Assembly (NCBI GenBank): GCA_902476765.1
Contig: CABSEJ010000052.1
Coordinates: forward strand, 1 to 18,793
Direction: 5' to 3'
Length of the DNA: 18,793 bases
Origin: an uncultured Blautia sp.
GTDB lineage: Bacteria > Bacillota > Clostridia > Lachnospirales > Lachnospiraceae
Position numbers and translations under genes: made by a program
The notes under the pieces: model-generated
Told to the model about the DNA's origin: nothing
Database searches by the model: none
What the model saw: only the letters and a program-made list of their open reading frames with translations
Shown here: piece by piece, positions 13,241 through 18,793 of the stretch
How the letters are laid out: every line of letters starts with the position of its first letter
How positions within the stretch are numbered: position 1 is the stretch's first letter

Positions 13241-13774
13241 TTATAGGGACAGACCTAAGTCATAGGCTTCCTTCATGTGAAAAGAGGTGCGTGTCATTTC
13301 CGGAGTACCGCAGCCGGTGCCCAGCACCATTCCCAGGTTTTGAAAATTCATGTATTGGCACAGCTTTTCGTAATGGGATTTTATATAGGGCATAACATCC
13401 TCATTATCATCCCAGGCAGCGGTAATCAGGGCAGCCTTTAATCCCTTAGCAGATAATTTCATGGTATAGCTGTAAAAACGGTCAATGACCATTTTCAGTT
13501 GGGCTGACATGCCGAAATAATAGACCGGGGTTACGAAAACCACCATGTCAGAGGATAAAAGGGCATCCCGTATCAAAGTATTATCGTCTTTGTGGACGCA
13601 GGAGCCGTTCATTCCGCAATGCTCGCAGCCAAGGCAGGGGTGCATATTCATATGGGCCGTATCCAAAACCTGGATTTCATGTCCTGCCTGGGCAGCACCT
13701 TTTATCAATTGCTCTGCCAGCATATTAGAAGAGCCTTTCTTATGAGGGCTGCCCTGGATTACAACAATTTTCAT
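13241..13774 (-). CDS. Flavodoxin-fold FMN oxidoreductase with four-cysteine (iron-sulfur flavoprotein-like) motif
   Basis: 177 residues from the ATG at 13774, seven bases after GAGGTG; the frame opens 20 codons earlier, but that start would overlap the upstream gene and lacks a ribosome site. It opens with the FMN-phosphate loop GSPHKKGSSN (8-17) after a beta strand, and has TPVYYFGMSAQLKMVIDRF (82-100), the flavin-ring loop of this family. Cysteines 47, 50, 53 and 59 form C-x2-C-x2-C-x5-C, which fits the compact C-x2-C-x2-C-x4-7-C cluster motif of archaeal and clostridial iron-sulfur flavoproteins. So it may carry a [4Fe-4S] cluster as well as FMN, moving electrons between one- and two-electron carriers. 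It is the last gene of a minus-strand operon with an aldo/keto reductase. Confidence 0.85.
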   Translation of the reverse strand: MKIVVIQGSPHKKGSSNMLAEQLIKGAAQAGHEIQVLDTAHMNMHPCLGCEHCGMNGSCVHKDDNTLIRDALLSSDMVVFVTPVYYFGMSAQLKMVIDRFYSYTMKLSAKGLKAALITAAWDDNEDVMPYIKSHYEKLCQYMNFQNLGMVLGTGCGTPEMTRTSFHMKEAYDLGLSL

Positions 13775-13811
13775 ATCTATCACCTCGATTATTTGTTGAA
13801 ATGTGAACGTG

Positions 13812-14840
13812 TCAGTACACTGGTGACCAGACATGTTCTTGTTTTGCGGAAGCCGGGGTGTTATCTGCCATAACGCCTACCAGCTTATGAGGAACATAAC
13901 ATTCCTCCAGATATCTGCATTCTTCTTCTGTAAGCCTTACATCCACGGCTTTTACGGCTCCTTCCACATGGGAAACCTTGGTGGCTCCTACTACGGGAGC
14001 TGTTACCTTAGTCAGCAGCCAGGCCAGAGAGATTTCCGTCATAGAAACCTGTCTTTTTTCTGCCAGCTGGGCTACCCGCTGAAGAATAATGGCATCCTGG
14101 GAAGCAGCGGCATCATATTTTTGCCGGGCGTAGCTGTCCTGCTCCAGACGTTTTGAGGTGTCCTGGGGATGTTTGGCCAGCCGTCCTCCGGCCAGAGGAC
14201 TGTAGGGGGTCATGGCTATGTTGTCCTCACGGCAGAGATTAGCCATTTCCCGCTCTTCCTCCCGGAAAATCAGATTGTAATGTCCCTGGACAGAGACGAA
14301 TTTGGGAAAACCCTCCTTTTCAGCCAGGGCGTTTGCCTTTGCAAGCTGCCAGGCAAAACAGTTAGAAATGCCGATATACCGGGCTTTTCCTGCTTTGACT
14401 ACCTGACTCAGACCTTCCATAATGTCATAGAGGGGAGTCTGATAGTCCCACATATGATAGATGTAAAGGTCCACATAGTCCATGCCCAGCCGTTTCAGAC
14501 TGGCGTCCAGACAGTTTTGGATGTGCTGCTGCCCGGTGATGTTGTTTTGGATTTCCTCATTGCTGCGGGGAATGAATTTGGTGGCAATCACCACCTGGCT
14601 GCGGTCTGTCAAAGCCCTGATAGTCCGTCCCAGGTATTCCTCGCTGGTCCCGTTCTGATACCCCATAGCCGTGTCAAAAAAGTTAATGCCAGATTCCAGG
14701 CCCTGGCGGATAATTTGCCGGGAATTTTCTTCTTCCAGGGTCCAGCTGTGCTGGCCGGTGAGGGGATTCCCGAATCCCATGCAGCCCATACAGATACGGG
14801 AAACCTGCAGGTCTGACAAACCAAGTTTTCTGTATTCCAT
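13812..14840 (-). CDS. Aldo/keto reductase
   Basis: 342 residues from the ATG at 14840, which follows AAGGAGA; the open frame extends 58 codons further upstream into the MATE gene but those residues are not family-like. An NADP(H)-dependent TIM-barrel carbonyl reductase. The catalytic tetrad is complete: Asp56 and Tyr61 (FFDTAMGYQNGTSEEYLG), Lys88 (VVIATKF) and His129 (YIYHMWD). Other marks are YIGISNCFAWQLAKA and the cofactor-binding TPYSPLAGGRL. No C-terminal ferredoxin-type cysteines, so this is the plain yeast-type class (YghZ/YakC-like). It lies 46 bases after the MATE gene and 37 before the flavoprotein gene. Substrate unknown; the operon as a whole suggests handling and export of reactive or quinone-like compounds. 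Confidence 0.93.
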   Translation of the reverse strand: MEYRKLGLSDLQVSRICMGCMGFGNPLTGQHSWTLEEENSRQIIRQGLESGINFFDTAMGYQNGTSEEYLGRTIRALTDRSQVVIATKFIPRSNEEIQNNITGQQHIQNCLDASLKRLGMDYVDLYIYHMWDYQTPLYDIMEGLSQVVKAGKARYIGISNCFAWQLAKANALAEKEGFPKFVSVQGHYNLIFREEEREMANLCREDNIAMTPYSPLAGGRLAKHPQDTSKRLEQDSYARQKYDAAASQDAIILQRVAQLAEKRQVSMTEISLAWLLTKVTAPVVGATKVSHVEGAVKAVDVRLTEEECRYLEECYVPHKLVGVMADNTPASAKQEHVWSPVY

Positions 14841-14886
14841 AATGTTCTCCTTTACAAATTTTAATAAAGAGCTTTCCGCCAACACA

Positions 14887-16278
14887 TCATATGATTTGGA
14901 AGCGTTTCCACTTCCCCTGTCTGAGGCGGAATAACAGGATAATGCCCCGGATAATCCAGTCCAGACACATGGCCCAGGCAATTCCAACGACACCTCCCCG
15001 AAGGACCAGAGCAAAAAGCCAGGAAAATACCAGGCGGATTCCCACAGTGGTAAAAATAGAAACTCCTGTGGTAAAGCCTACGTCTCCGGCTGCCCGCAGT
15101 CCCTTTCCCAGAGGGTCTGCCAGGGGAAAGGCCACAGCATTAAAAAGATTGTGAATCAGCACCAGCAGAAGTACCAGGCTTTTGGTCTCCTCGGAAACGG
15201 CATAGCCCTTTAGAATCAAGGGCGTCACGGCAAAAACCAAGACATTCCAGATAAAGGCCAGACCCAAAGTAAGTTTCAGCAGCTTTTTGAAATAGAATTC
15301 TGCCTGTTTGATTTCCCCGGATCCCATACATCGTCCGATTACCGTGATAAATACAGGCCCCATGGCAGTACACATAAGTGCGGCCAGGCTCCAGATACTC
15401 TGGGCAATGCCGTTGGCGGCAATCTGGCTGGTACCAAAAAGAGCAGCTACACTGGAAAGCGCCACCTTTACAAACTGGAATATACCGCTTTCTATGCCGT
15501 TGGGAAGGGCGATTCCCAGAATCTTTTTCTGCAGCTTGCTGTTCCAGGTGAAAATCCACTGCCAACGGTAGCGGATGGGAAGACTTTTTCCAAAACAAAG
15601 TCCTGTAATAAGAAGGGCGGAAAAGCCTCTGGACAAGAAGGAAGGCCAGGCCACTCCGGCTACCCCGGCATGGAGCAGAAATACACCGATGCAGTTTCCG
15701 GCTACATTTATAAAATTGGCCAGGACTGAAATATACATGGTGGTGCTGGTCTTTCCTATACTGCGGTACAAGGCTGCCCCGGCGTTATAGACTGCCAGCA
15801 GAGGATAGGAGTAAGCGGAAATACGCAGATAAGTGACTCCGGCCTCCATGACTTCCGGTTCCACCCTGCCGAATAGAAACCCCAAGATTTCCTCATTTCC
15901 CACAACTGTTACTATAGCCACGGCCAGAGAAAACAGCAGAGACAGGGAAAGCAGCTGGCTCACTGCCTGGGAGGCGGTAGTATTTTCTTTCCTTCCCAGG
16001 TACTGGCTGACTATCACTGCACCTCCGGAAGAAAGGGCAGTGAAGAGAAAAAGGAAAATTGTATTAAAAGAATTTACCAGGGAAACACCGGAAACCGCTG
16101 CCTCTTTGCAGTAGCTTACCACGAAGGTGTCTGCAATTCCTACCAGCATCAGCAAAAGCTGCTCAAAAAACAGTGGCAGAATCATCTCTCTCAGTTGTCT
16201 GTCGGAAAACAGAAGAGGGGAAGTCCGGGGGATTTGGAGCTGATTTCTTTGGCTGCCTTTTTGTCCCACCTCAGCCAT
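14887..16278 (-). CDS. MATE family multidrug/toxin efflux transporter
   Basis: 463 residues, about twelve hydrophobic segments in two homologous halves, the normal MATE length. Uses a Na+ or H+ gradient to export cationic or neutral compounds. N-terminal block REMILPLFFEQLLLMLVGIADTFVVSY (30-55) and the mid-protein IALPNGIESGIFQFVKV are typical. The start is unclear: the ATG at 16278 follows AAGGAGG with no gap, which is poor spacing, while a GTG three codons in (16269) would have nine bases. Either way the gene overlaps the end of the 79-residue gene upstream, so translation is coupled. It is the second gene in the operon opposite the LysR regulator. Confidence 0.93.
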   Translation of the reverse strand: MAEVGQKGSQRNQLQIPRTSPLLFSDRQLREMILPLFFEQLLLMLVGIADTFVVSYCKEAAVSGVSLVNSFNTIFLFLFTALSSGGAVIVSQYLGRKENTTASQAVSQLLSLSLLFSLAVAIVTVVGNEEILGFLFGRVEPEVMEAGVTYLRISAYSYPLLAVYNAGAALYRSIGKTSTTMYISVLANFINVAGNCIGVFLLHAGVAGVAWPSFLSRGFSALLITGLCFGKSLPIRYRWQWIFTWNSKLQKKILGIALPNGIESGIFQFVKVALSSVAALFGTSQIAANGIAQSIWSLAALMCTAMGPVFITVIGRCMGSGEIKQAEFYFKKLLKLTLGLAFIWNVLVFAVTPLILKGYAVSEETKSLVLLLVLIHNLFNAVAFPLADPLGKGLRAAGDVGFTTGVSIFTTVGIRLVFSWLFALVLRGGVVGIAWAMCLDWIIRGIILLFRLRQGKWKRFQII

Positions 16279-16510
16279 CCTCCTTCTCTCTTTGCTTTAG
16301 TTTCAGCAGCAAATAGTCGATACAATCAATCTTATGCTGCATATCATGAAGACTGTCCATGAGCAGCCAACGCTTCCGCTTCAGGAGGCAGCACTGCAGG
16401 TTCTGGTCATGAGCAAGAACCGCATTCTGGAAATTTTCTATTTCTTCCCGGGTAAAGCCACAGTCCCCCAGGCAGGCCATAAGCTCTGTTTCACTGTGTA
16501 TGCCATCCAT
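16271..16510 (-). CDS. Small helical protein, first gene of the MATE/aldo-keto reductase operon
   Basis: 79 residues, ATG after GAGGAGGTG. No hydrophobic segment. The sequence is mostly helical: an acidic N-terminal part ELMACLGDCGFTREEIENFQNAV (9-31), a centre LLKRKRWLLMDSLHDMQHKIDCIDYLLLKL (42-71) shaped like the C-terminal helix of MerR-like or UBA-like small proteins, and a charged tail. The DSLHDMQHKIDCIDYL pattern resembles small proteins I have seen beside flavodoxin and LysR genes in Clostridia, but I cannot name the family. It overlaps the MATE gene by eight bases. It may be a partner or anti-regulator; no function is claimed. Confidence 0.78.
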   Translation of the reverse strand: MDGIHSETELMACLGDCGFTREEIENFQNAVLAHDQNLQCCLLKRKRWLLMDSLHDMQHKIDCIDYLLLKLKQREKEDG

Positions 16511-16570
16511 TTTTGCACCTCCTCTTCTTTCTTTACATTTTAGATATATAGGAGTAAAATAGCAAATAGT

Positions 16571-16590
16571 TATGTAGAATGATATACATA
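16571..16590. promoter_or_regulatory. Inverted repeat, candidate LysR-type binding site
   Basis: TATGTA (16571-16576) and TACATA (16585-16590) form a perfect inverted repeat with an 8-base centre, in the 97-base gap between the divergent LysR gene and the minus-strand operon. Size and position suit a LysR-type activator; the promoters on either side are weak by sequence. Confidence 0.5.
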
Positions 16591-16607
16591 GTTTGGAGGA
16601 ATGTAAA

Positions 16608-17501
16608 ATGATAGAAATCAGGTATCTTCAATATTTTCTGGCCGTAGCAAGAGAACAGAGTATTACCAGAGCAGCAGATTCTCTTCACATATCCCAGCCT
16701 ACCTTATCCAAACAGATGATGGAATTGGAGGCCATGCTGGGAAAACAGCTTCTTATCCGCAACCGGAAACAGATTGAATTGACGGAGGAGGGCAATTTTC
16801 TGCGGGCAAGAGCCCAGGAAATGCTGGAGCTGATGGACAAGACAGAGGCTGCTTTTCACAATGAAGGAGAGCTGATTTCCGGGGATATACATTTGGGCTG
16901 TGGGGAAACCCCTGCTTTTGGATTTATTGCAGATGTTTTCCAGAAGCTGAAAAGGGAGCAGCCTTCCCTGAATCTCCATCTGTTCAGCGGAGATGCAGAC
17001 ACGGTAATGGAACGGCTGGATAAAGGCCTGTTGGATATTGGGCTGCTGCTGGCGCCGAAAAAAATGGATAAATTCAACTATGATAAGCTTCCGGTACAGG
17101 ATAAAACAGGGGTTCTGATGAGAGAGGAAGATGCTTTGGCCTCTCTGGACGCCATACCCGACAGCATGCTGAAGGAACTTCCGCTGATTATTTCTGAACG
17201 GACCTGGAGCGGCAGCTATCATAGCTTTTGGGATCAGACCAAAAGAACGGATTATCATATTGTGGCTACCTATAACTTGATATATAATGCCACTTTCTTG
17301 ATAAAAAACGGAGCAGGATATGGAATCAGCCTTGAGGGGCTGGTAAATACTCAAGGTACCGGGTTAGTTTTTCGGCCCATAGTGCCGGAGCAGGCCATTG
17401 ATATTTATATAGTGACAAAAAAATACCAGACCTTTGCTCCTGCGGTGAAATTGTTTTTGGAACGGTTGCAGAGAGCAGCGGAGAAACAAATTGTTCTATA
17501 G
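16608..17501 (+). CDS. LysR-family transcriptional regulator
   Basis: 297 residues from the ATG at 16608, after TTTGGAGGAATGTAAA; the open frame begins five codons earlier, before the ribosome site. The N-terminal winged helix-turn-helix is canonical: MIEIRYLQYFLAVAREQSIT, then RAADSLHISQPTLSKQMMELE (21-41) and LGKQLLIRNRKQIELTEEG (44-62). The rest (from about 90) is the periplasmic-binding-like effector domain, beginning SGDIHLGCGETPAF. It is divergent from the 79-aa/MATE/aldo-keto reductase/flavoprotein operon and most likely its activator, with a binding site in the gap. The effector is unknown; a substrate of the reductases or of the transporter is the natural guess. Confidence 0.93.
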   Translation: MIEIRYLQYFLAVAREQSITRAADSLHISQPTLSKQMMELEAMLGKQLLIRNRKQIELTEEGNFLRARAQEMLELMDKTEAAFHNEGELISGDIHLGCGETPAFGFIADVFQKLKREQPSLNLHLFSGDADTVMERLDKGLLDIGLLLAPKKMDKFNYDKLPVQDKTGVLMREEDALASLDAIPDSMLKELPLIISERTWSGSYHSFWDQTKRTDYHIVATYNLIYNATFLIKNGAGYGISLEGLVNTQGTGLVFRPIVPEQAIDIYIVTKKYQTFAPAVKLFLERLQRAAEKQIVL

Positions 17502-17505
17502 CCTA

Positions 17506-17532
17506 AGGGAGCGAGGTGACGCTCCTTCTTTC
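17506..17532 (+). terminator. Intrinsic terminator after the LysR gene
   Basis: GGAGCG (17508-17513) pairs with CGCTCC (17520-17525) around AGGTGA, extendable by a G-U and an A-T pair, followed by the T-rich TTCTTTCTTTG. Confidence 0.65.
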
Positions 17533-17560
17533 TTTGCTTGATTGACAGGAGGTATACAAC

Positions 17561-18424
17561 ATGGAAAAAATTATGGCAGAAATGAGACCAGAACAGATAG
17601 AAGCTTTTAAACTCTACCTGTTGGAACGGGAAAACGCAGGCACTACCATTCAGAAATATCTGACGGATATACGGACCTTTTTTGGGTATCTGGGGAAGGA
17701 AAGGATGGTAGATAAACAGCGGCTTTTGTCCTATAAAGAATGGCTGCAGGGGAAATATATGGTAAACAGTATCAATTCTATGCTGGCTGCCCTGAACCAG
17801 TTCATGGAATTTCTGGATTTAGGAGGCCTGAAGGTAAGGCGGCTGAAAGTGTAGAAGAATCTGTTCTTGAAAGAGGAGAAGGAGCTTACTGTGGCGGAAT
17901 ATGAAAGGCTGGTCAGGATTGCCTGGGAGGAAGGAAAATACCAGCTGGCCTTGTGCATGGAAACCATTGCCTCCACAGGAATCCGCATCAGCGAGCTGGA
18001 GTTTTTCACGGTGGAGAGCGTGAAAAGAGATTACATAGAAATCCGCAACAAAGGAAAGTACCGCCGGATTTATCTGCCGGGAAAACTGCGGAAAAAGCTG
18101 CTGCGCTATGCAAAAGACCAGGGGCTGTGCAGAGGGCCTATCTTTGTTACCAGGAACGGAAAGCCCAAGAGCCGCAGCAGTATATGGCGGGAGATGAAAG
18201 CCCTGAAGGAAAAGGCGGGAATAGACGCAAGTAAGATATTTCCCCATAACCTGCGCCACCTCTTTGCCCGTGTCTATTACGGAATCACAAAAGATTTGGC
18301 GGGACTGGGAGACCTTTTAGGACACAGCAGCCTGAACATTACAAGAATCTATACATCAAATACAGGGAAGATTTACCAGAAACAGTTGGATAAGATGGGA
18401 CTGATAAAGACAGACATCACATAA
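17561..18424 (+). pseudogene. Tyrosine recombinase/integrase (XerD-like) interrupted by one in-frame TAG
   Basis: One reading frame of 287 codons, ATG after AGGAGG, broken only by TAG at 17852-17854 (codon 98). Codons 1-97 are the SAM-like core-binding domain (YLLERENAGTTIQKYLTDIR, NSMLAALNQFMEFLDL). Codons 103-287 are the catalytic domain with a complete set: Arg142 (TGIRISE), Lys166 (NKGKYR), His229 and Arg232 (PHNLRH), His255 (LGHSSLNITR), Tyr264 (RIYT); the spacings R-to-K 24, H-to-H 26 and H-to-Y 35 equal those of E. coli XerD. The TAG differs by one base from CAG (Gln), which would restore VRRLKVQKNLF. A TTG at 17867 could restart translation but has no good ribosome site. So a single recent nonsense mutation, a sequencing error, or suppression. 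Total length without the stop is normal for small free-standing recombinases. Confidence 0.85.
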
Positions 18425-18556
18425 TATGCGTTATGTCGTAATCCATTATGAAAAAATTAAAAAGATTATATTTTTCTAAAAAAAAACACAATAAAAATCT
18501 GATTATCCGCTAAAACACAGTATCTATCAGCATTTTCAAGGAAACAAACACATCAA

Positions 18557-18576
18557 TTTACTACTTATTTACTACT
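18557..18576 (+). repeat. Direct repeat TTTACTACT, 11-base period
   Basis: TTTACTACT at 18557-18565 and again at 18568-18576, perfect, one DNA helical turn apart, so a protein could bind both on one face. Could be recombinase or regulator contacts. Confidence 0.5.
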
Positions 18577-18590
18577 AACGAATGAGCCTT

Positions 18591-18617
18591 GATACGCAAG
18601 TTTTCCTAGATATGCAA
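18591..18617 (+). repeat. Direct repeat GATA(C/T)GCAA
   Basis: GATACGCAA (18591-18599) and GATATGCAA (18609-18617), 8 of 9 identical, 18 bases start to start. Role unknown; a direct rather than inverted pair does not match a simple recombinase core site. Confidence 0.4.
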
Positions 18618-18676
18618 AGATATGGTACAGCACATCAGTATTGAAACAAGAAAAAATTGAATAACTTATAGACTAT

Positions 18677-18708
18677 GGAACGCCTAAAATGACGTTCCTT
18701 TTCTATTT
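18677..18708 (+). terminator. Terminator-like hairpin 1 before the last gene
   Basis: GGAACG (18677-18682) pairs with CGTTCC (18693-18698), ten-base loop, then TTTTCTATTT. It lies about 250 bases after the recombinase and less than 100 before the next start. Confidence 0.55.
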
Positions 18709-18710
18709 CC

Positions 18711-18739
18711 AGCCGTTCTTATTGGACGGCTATTTTATT
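18711..18739 (+). terminator. Terminator-like hairpin 2 before the last gene
   Basis: AGCCGTTC pairs with GGACGGCT (one G-U pair) around TTATT, 18711-18731, followed by ATTTTATT. Its end is 28 bases before the next ATG, in the 5' leader if transcription starts further up, so it could act as an attenuator. Confidence 0.5.
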
Positions 18740-18766
18740 ACCCAAAATGAAAGGAGCATTAGATTT

Positions 18767-18793
18767 ATGAAAAAGACATGGAAACGATTGTGT
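18767..18793 (+). CDS. Start of next gene, probable signal peptide N-terminus
   Basis: Only nine codons are in the window: MKKTWKRLC. AAGGAGC stands eleven bases before the ATG. The short lysine/arginine-rich start is typical of the n-region of a signal peptide, so the product is probably exported, but nothing of the mature protein can be seen. Its place directly after a recombinase gene and two hairpins makes its regulation of interest. Confidence 0.6.

Larger units (their letters stand above)
18425..18766. other. AT-rich gap between recombinase and next gene: repeats and two hairpins, no gene
   Basis: 342 bases without a credible reading frame. It begins with A/T runs (18451-18498). Two short direct repeat pairs, two terminator-like hairpins and the ribosome site of the next gene are listed separately. 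I looked for inverted repeats of ten or more bases that could mark an invertible promoter and found none within the window. CATAA-N6-TTATG (18419-18434) is the only compact inverted repeat near the recombinase stop. No consensus promoter is clear. Confidence 0.6.

Noticed and set aside
12903..13265. 120-residue plus-strand frame across the repeat and hairpin element
   Set aside because: It starts within the acetyltransferase gene in another frame and has no ribosome site; composition is that of a translated repeat element.
13775..13834. Longer start for the flavoprotein
   Set aside because: It would overlap the aldo/keto reductase stop and has no ribosome site; the FMN fold begins right at the ATG at 13774.
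14841..15014. Longer start for the aldo/keto reductase
   Set aside because: The extra 58 residues overlap the end of the MATE gene and do not resemble the family; AAGGAGA precedes the ATG at 14840.
18425..18766. CRISPR array or invertible promoter
   Set aside because: Only short direct repeats of 9 bases in pairs were found; there are no regularly spaced repeats and no inverted repeat of ten or more bases in the gap.

Overview
The window reads like a chromosomal stretch of a Gram-positive anaerobe of the Clostridia, most likely a gut Lachnospiraceae. The reasons are moderate GC with AT-rich gaps, strong GGAGG ribosome binding sites, B-type pyrK-pyrD, a cytosolic GH120 beta-xylosidase with an AraC regulator, an Rpn-type nuclease/transposase with a ragged C-terminal tail, and many TetR/LysR one-component switches. 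The genus cannot be fixed from the sequence alone.

Layout. (1) 1-1080: the end of pyrK and all of pyrD (pyrimidine synthesis). (2) 1093-2474: a TetR regulator divergent from a seven-helix protein that I read as a transmembrane-type (Pyr4/PaxB-like) terpene cyclase. Their promoters overlap around a 20-bp near-perfect palindrome. (3) 2553-3298: a promoter, hicA-hicB toxin-antitoxin genes and a bidirectional terminator. (4) 3334-6498: a GH120 beta-xylosidase divergent from an AraC-type activator. (5) 6521-9106: a self-regulated TetR gene followed by a DrrA/DrrB-like ABC exporter, with three related operator-like sites. (6) 9238-10422: an Rpn/PDDEXK_2 protein and a small remnant on the opposite strand. 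(7) 10503-12970: a membrane-anchored protein with three Asp-box motifs, a DUF952 protein and a GNAT acetyltransferase. (8) 12953-13200: a repeat-rich, strongly foldable intergenic element. (9) 13241-17501: a minus-strand operon (79-aa helical protein, MATE transporter, aldo/keto reductase, four-cysteine flavoprotein) divergent from a LysR regulator. (10) 17561-18424: a tyrosine recombinase gene broken by one in-frame TAG. (11) 18425-18793: an AT-rich gap with short direct repeats and two hairpins, then the first nine codons of the next gene.

Most of the window is a series of small accessory modules, each a regulator beside its target: TetR/cyclase, AraC/xylosidase, TetR/ABC exporter and LysR/redox-efflux operon. 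The least ordinary items are the TetR/terpene-cyclase pair with a single shared operator, the foldable element at 13067-13189 with mutually exclusive stems, the codon-length repeats that run through the stop codon of the acetyltransferase, and the recombinase with a lone nonsense codon upstream of a probable exported-protein gene. No rRNA, tRNA, CRISPR array or complete insertion sequence was seen.
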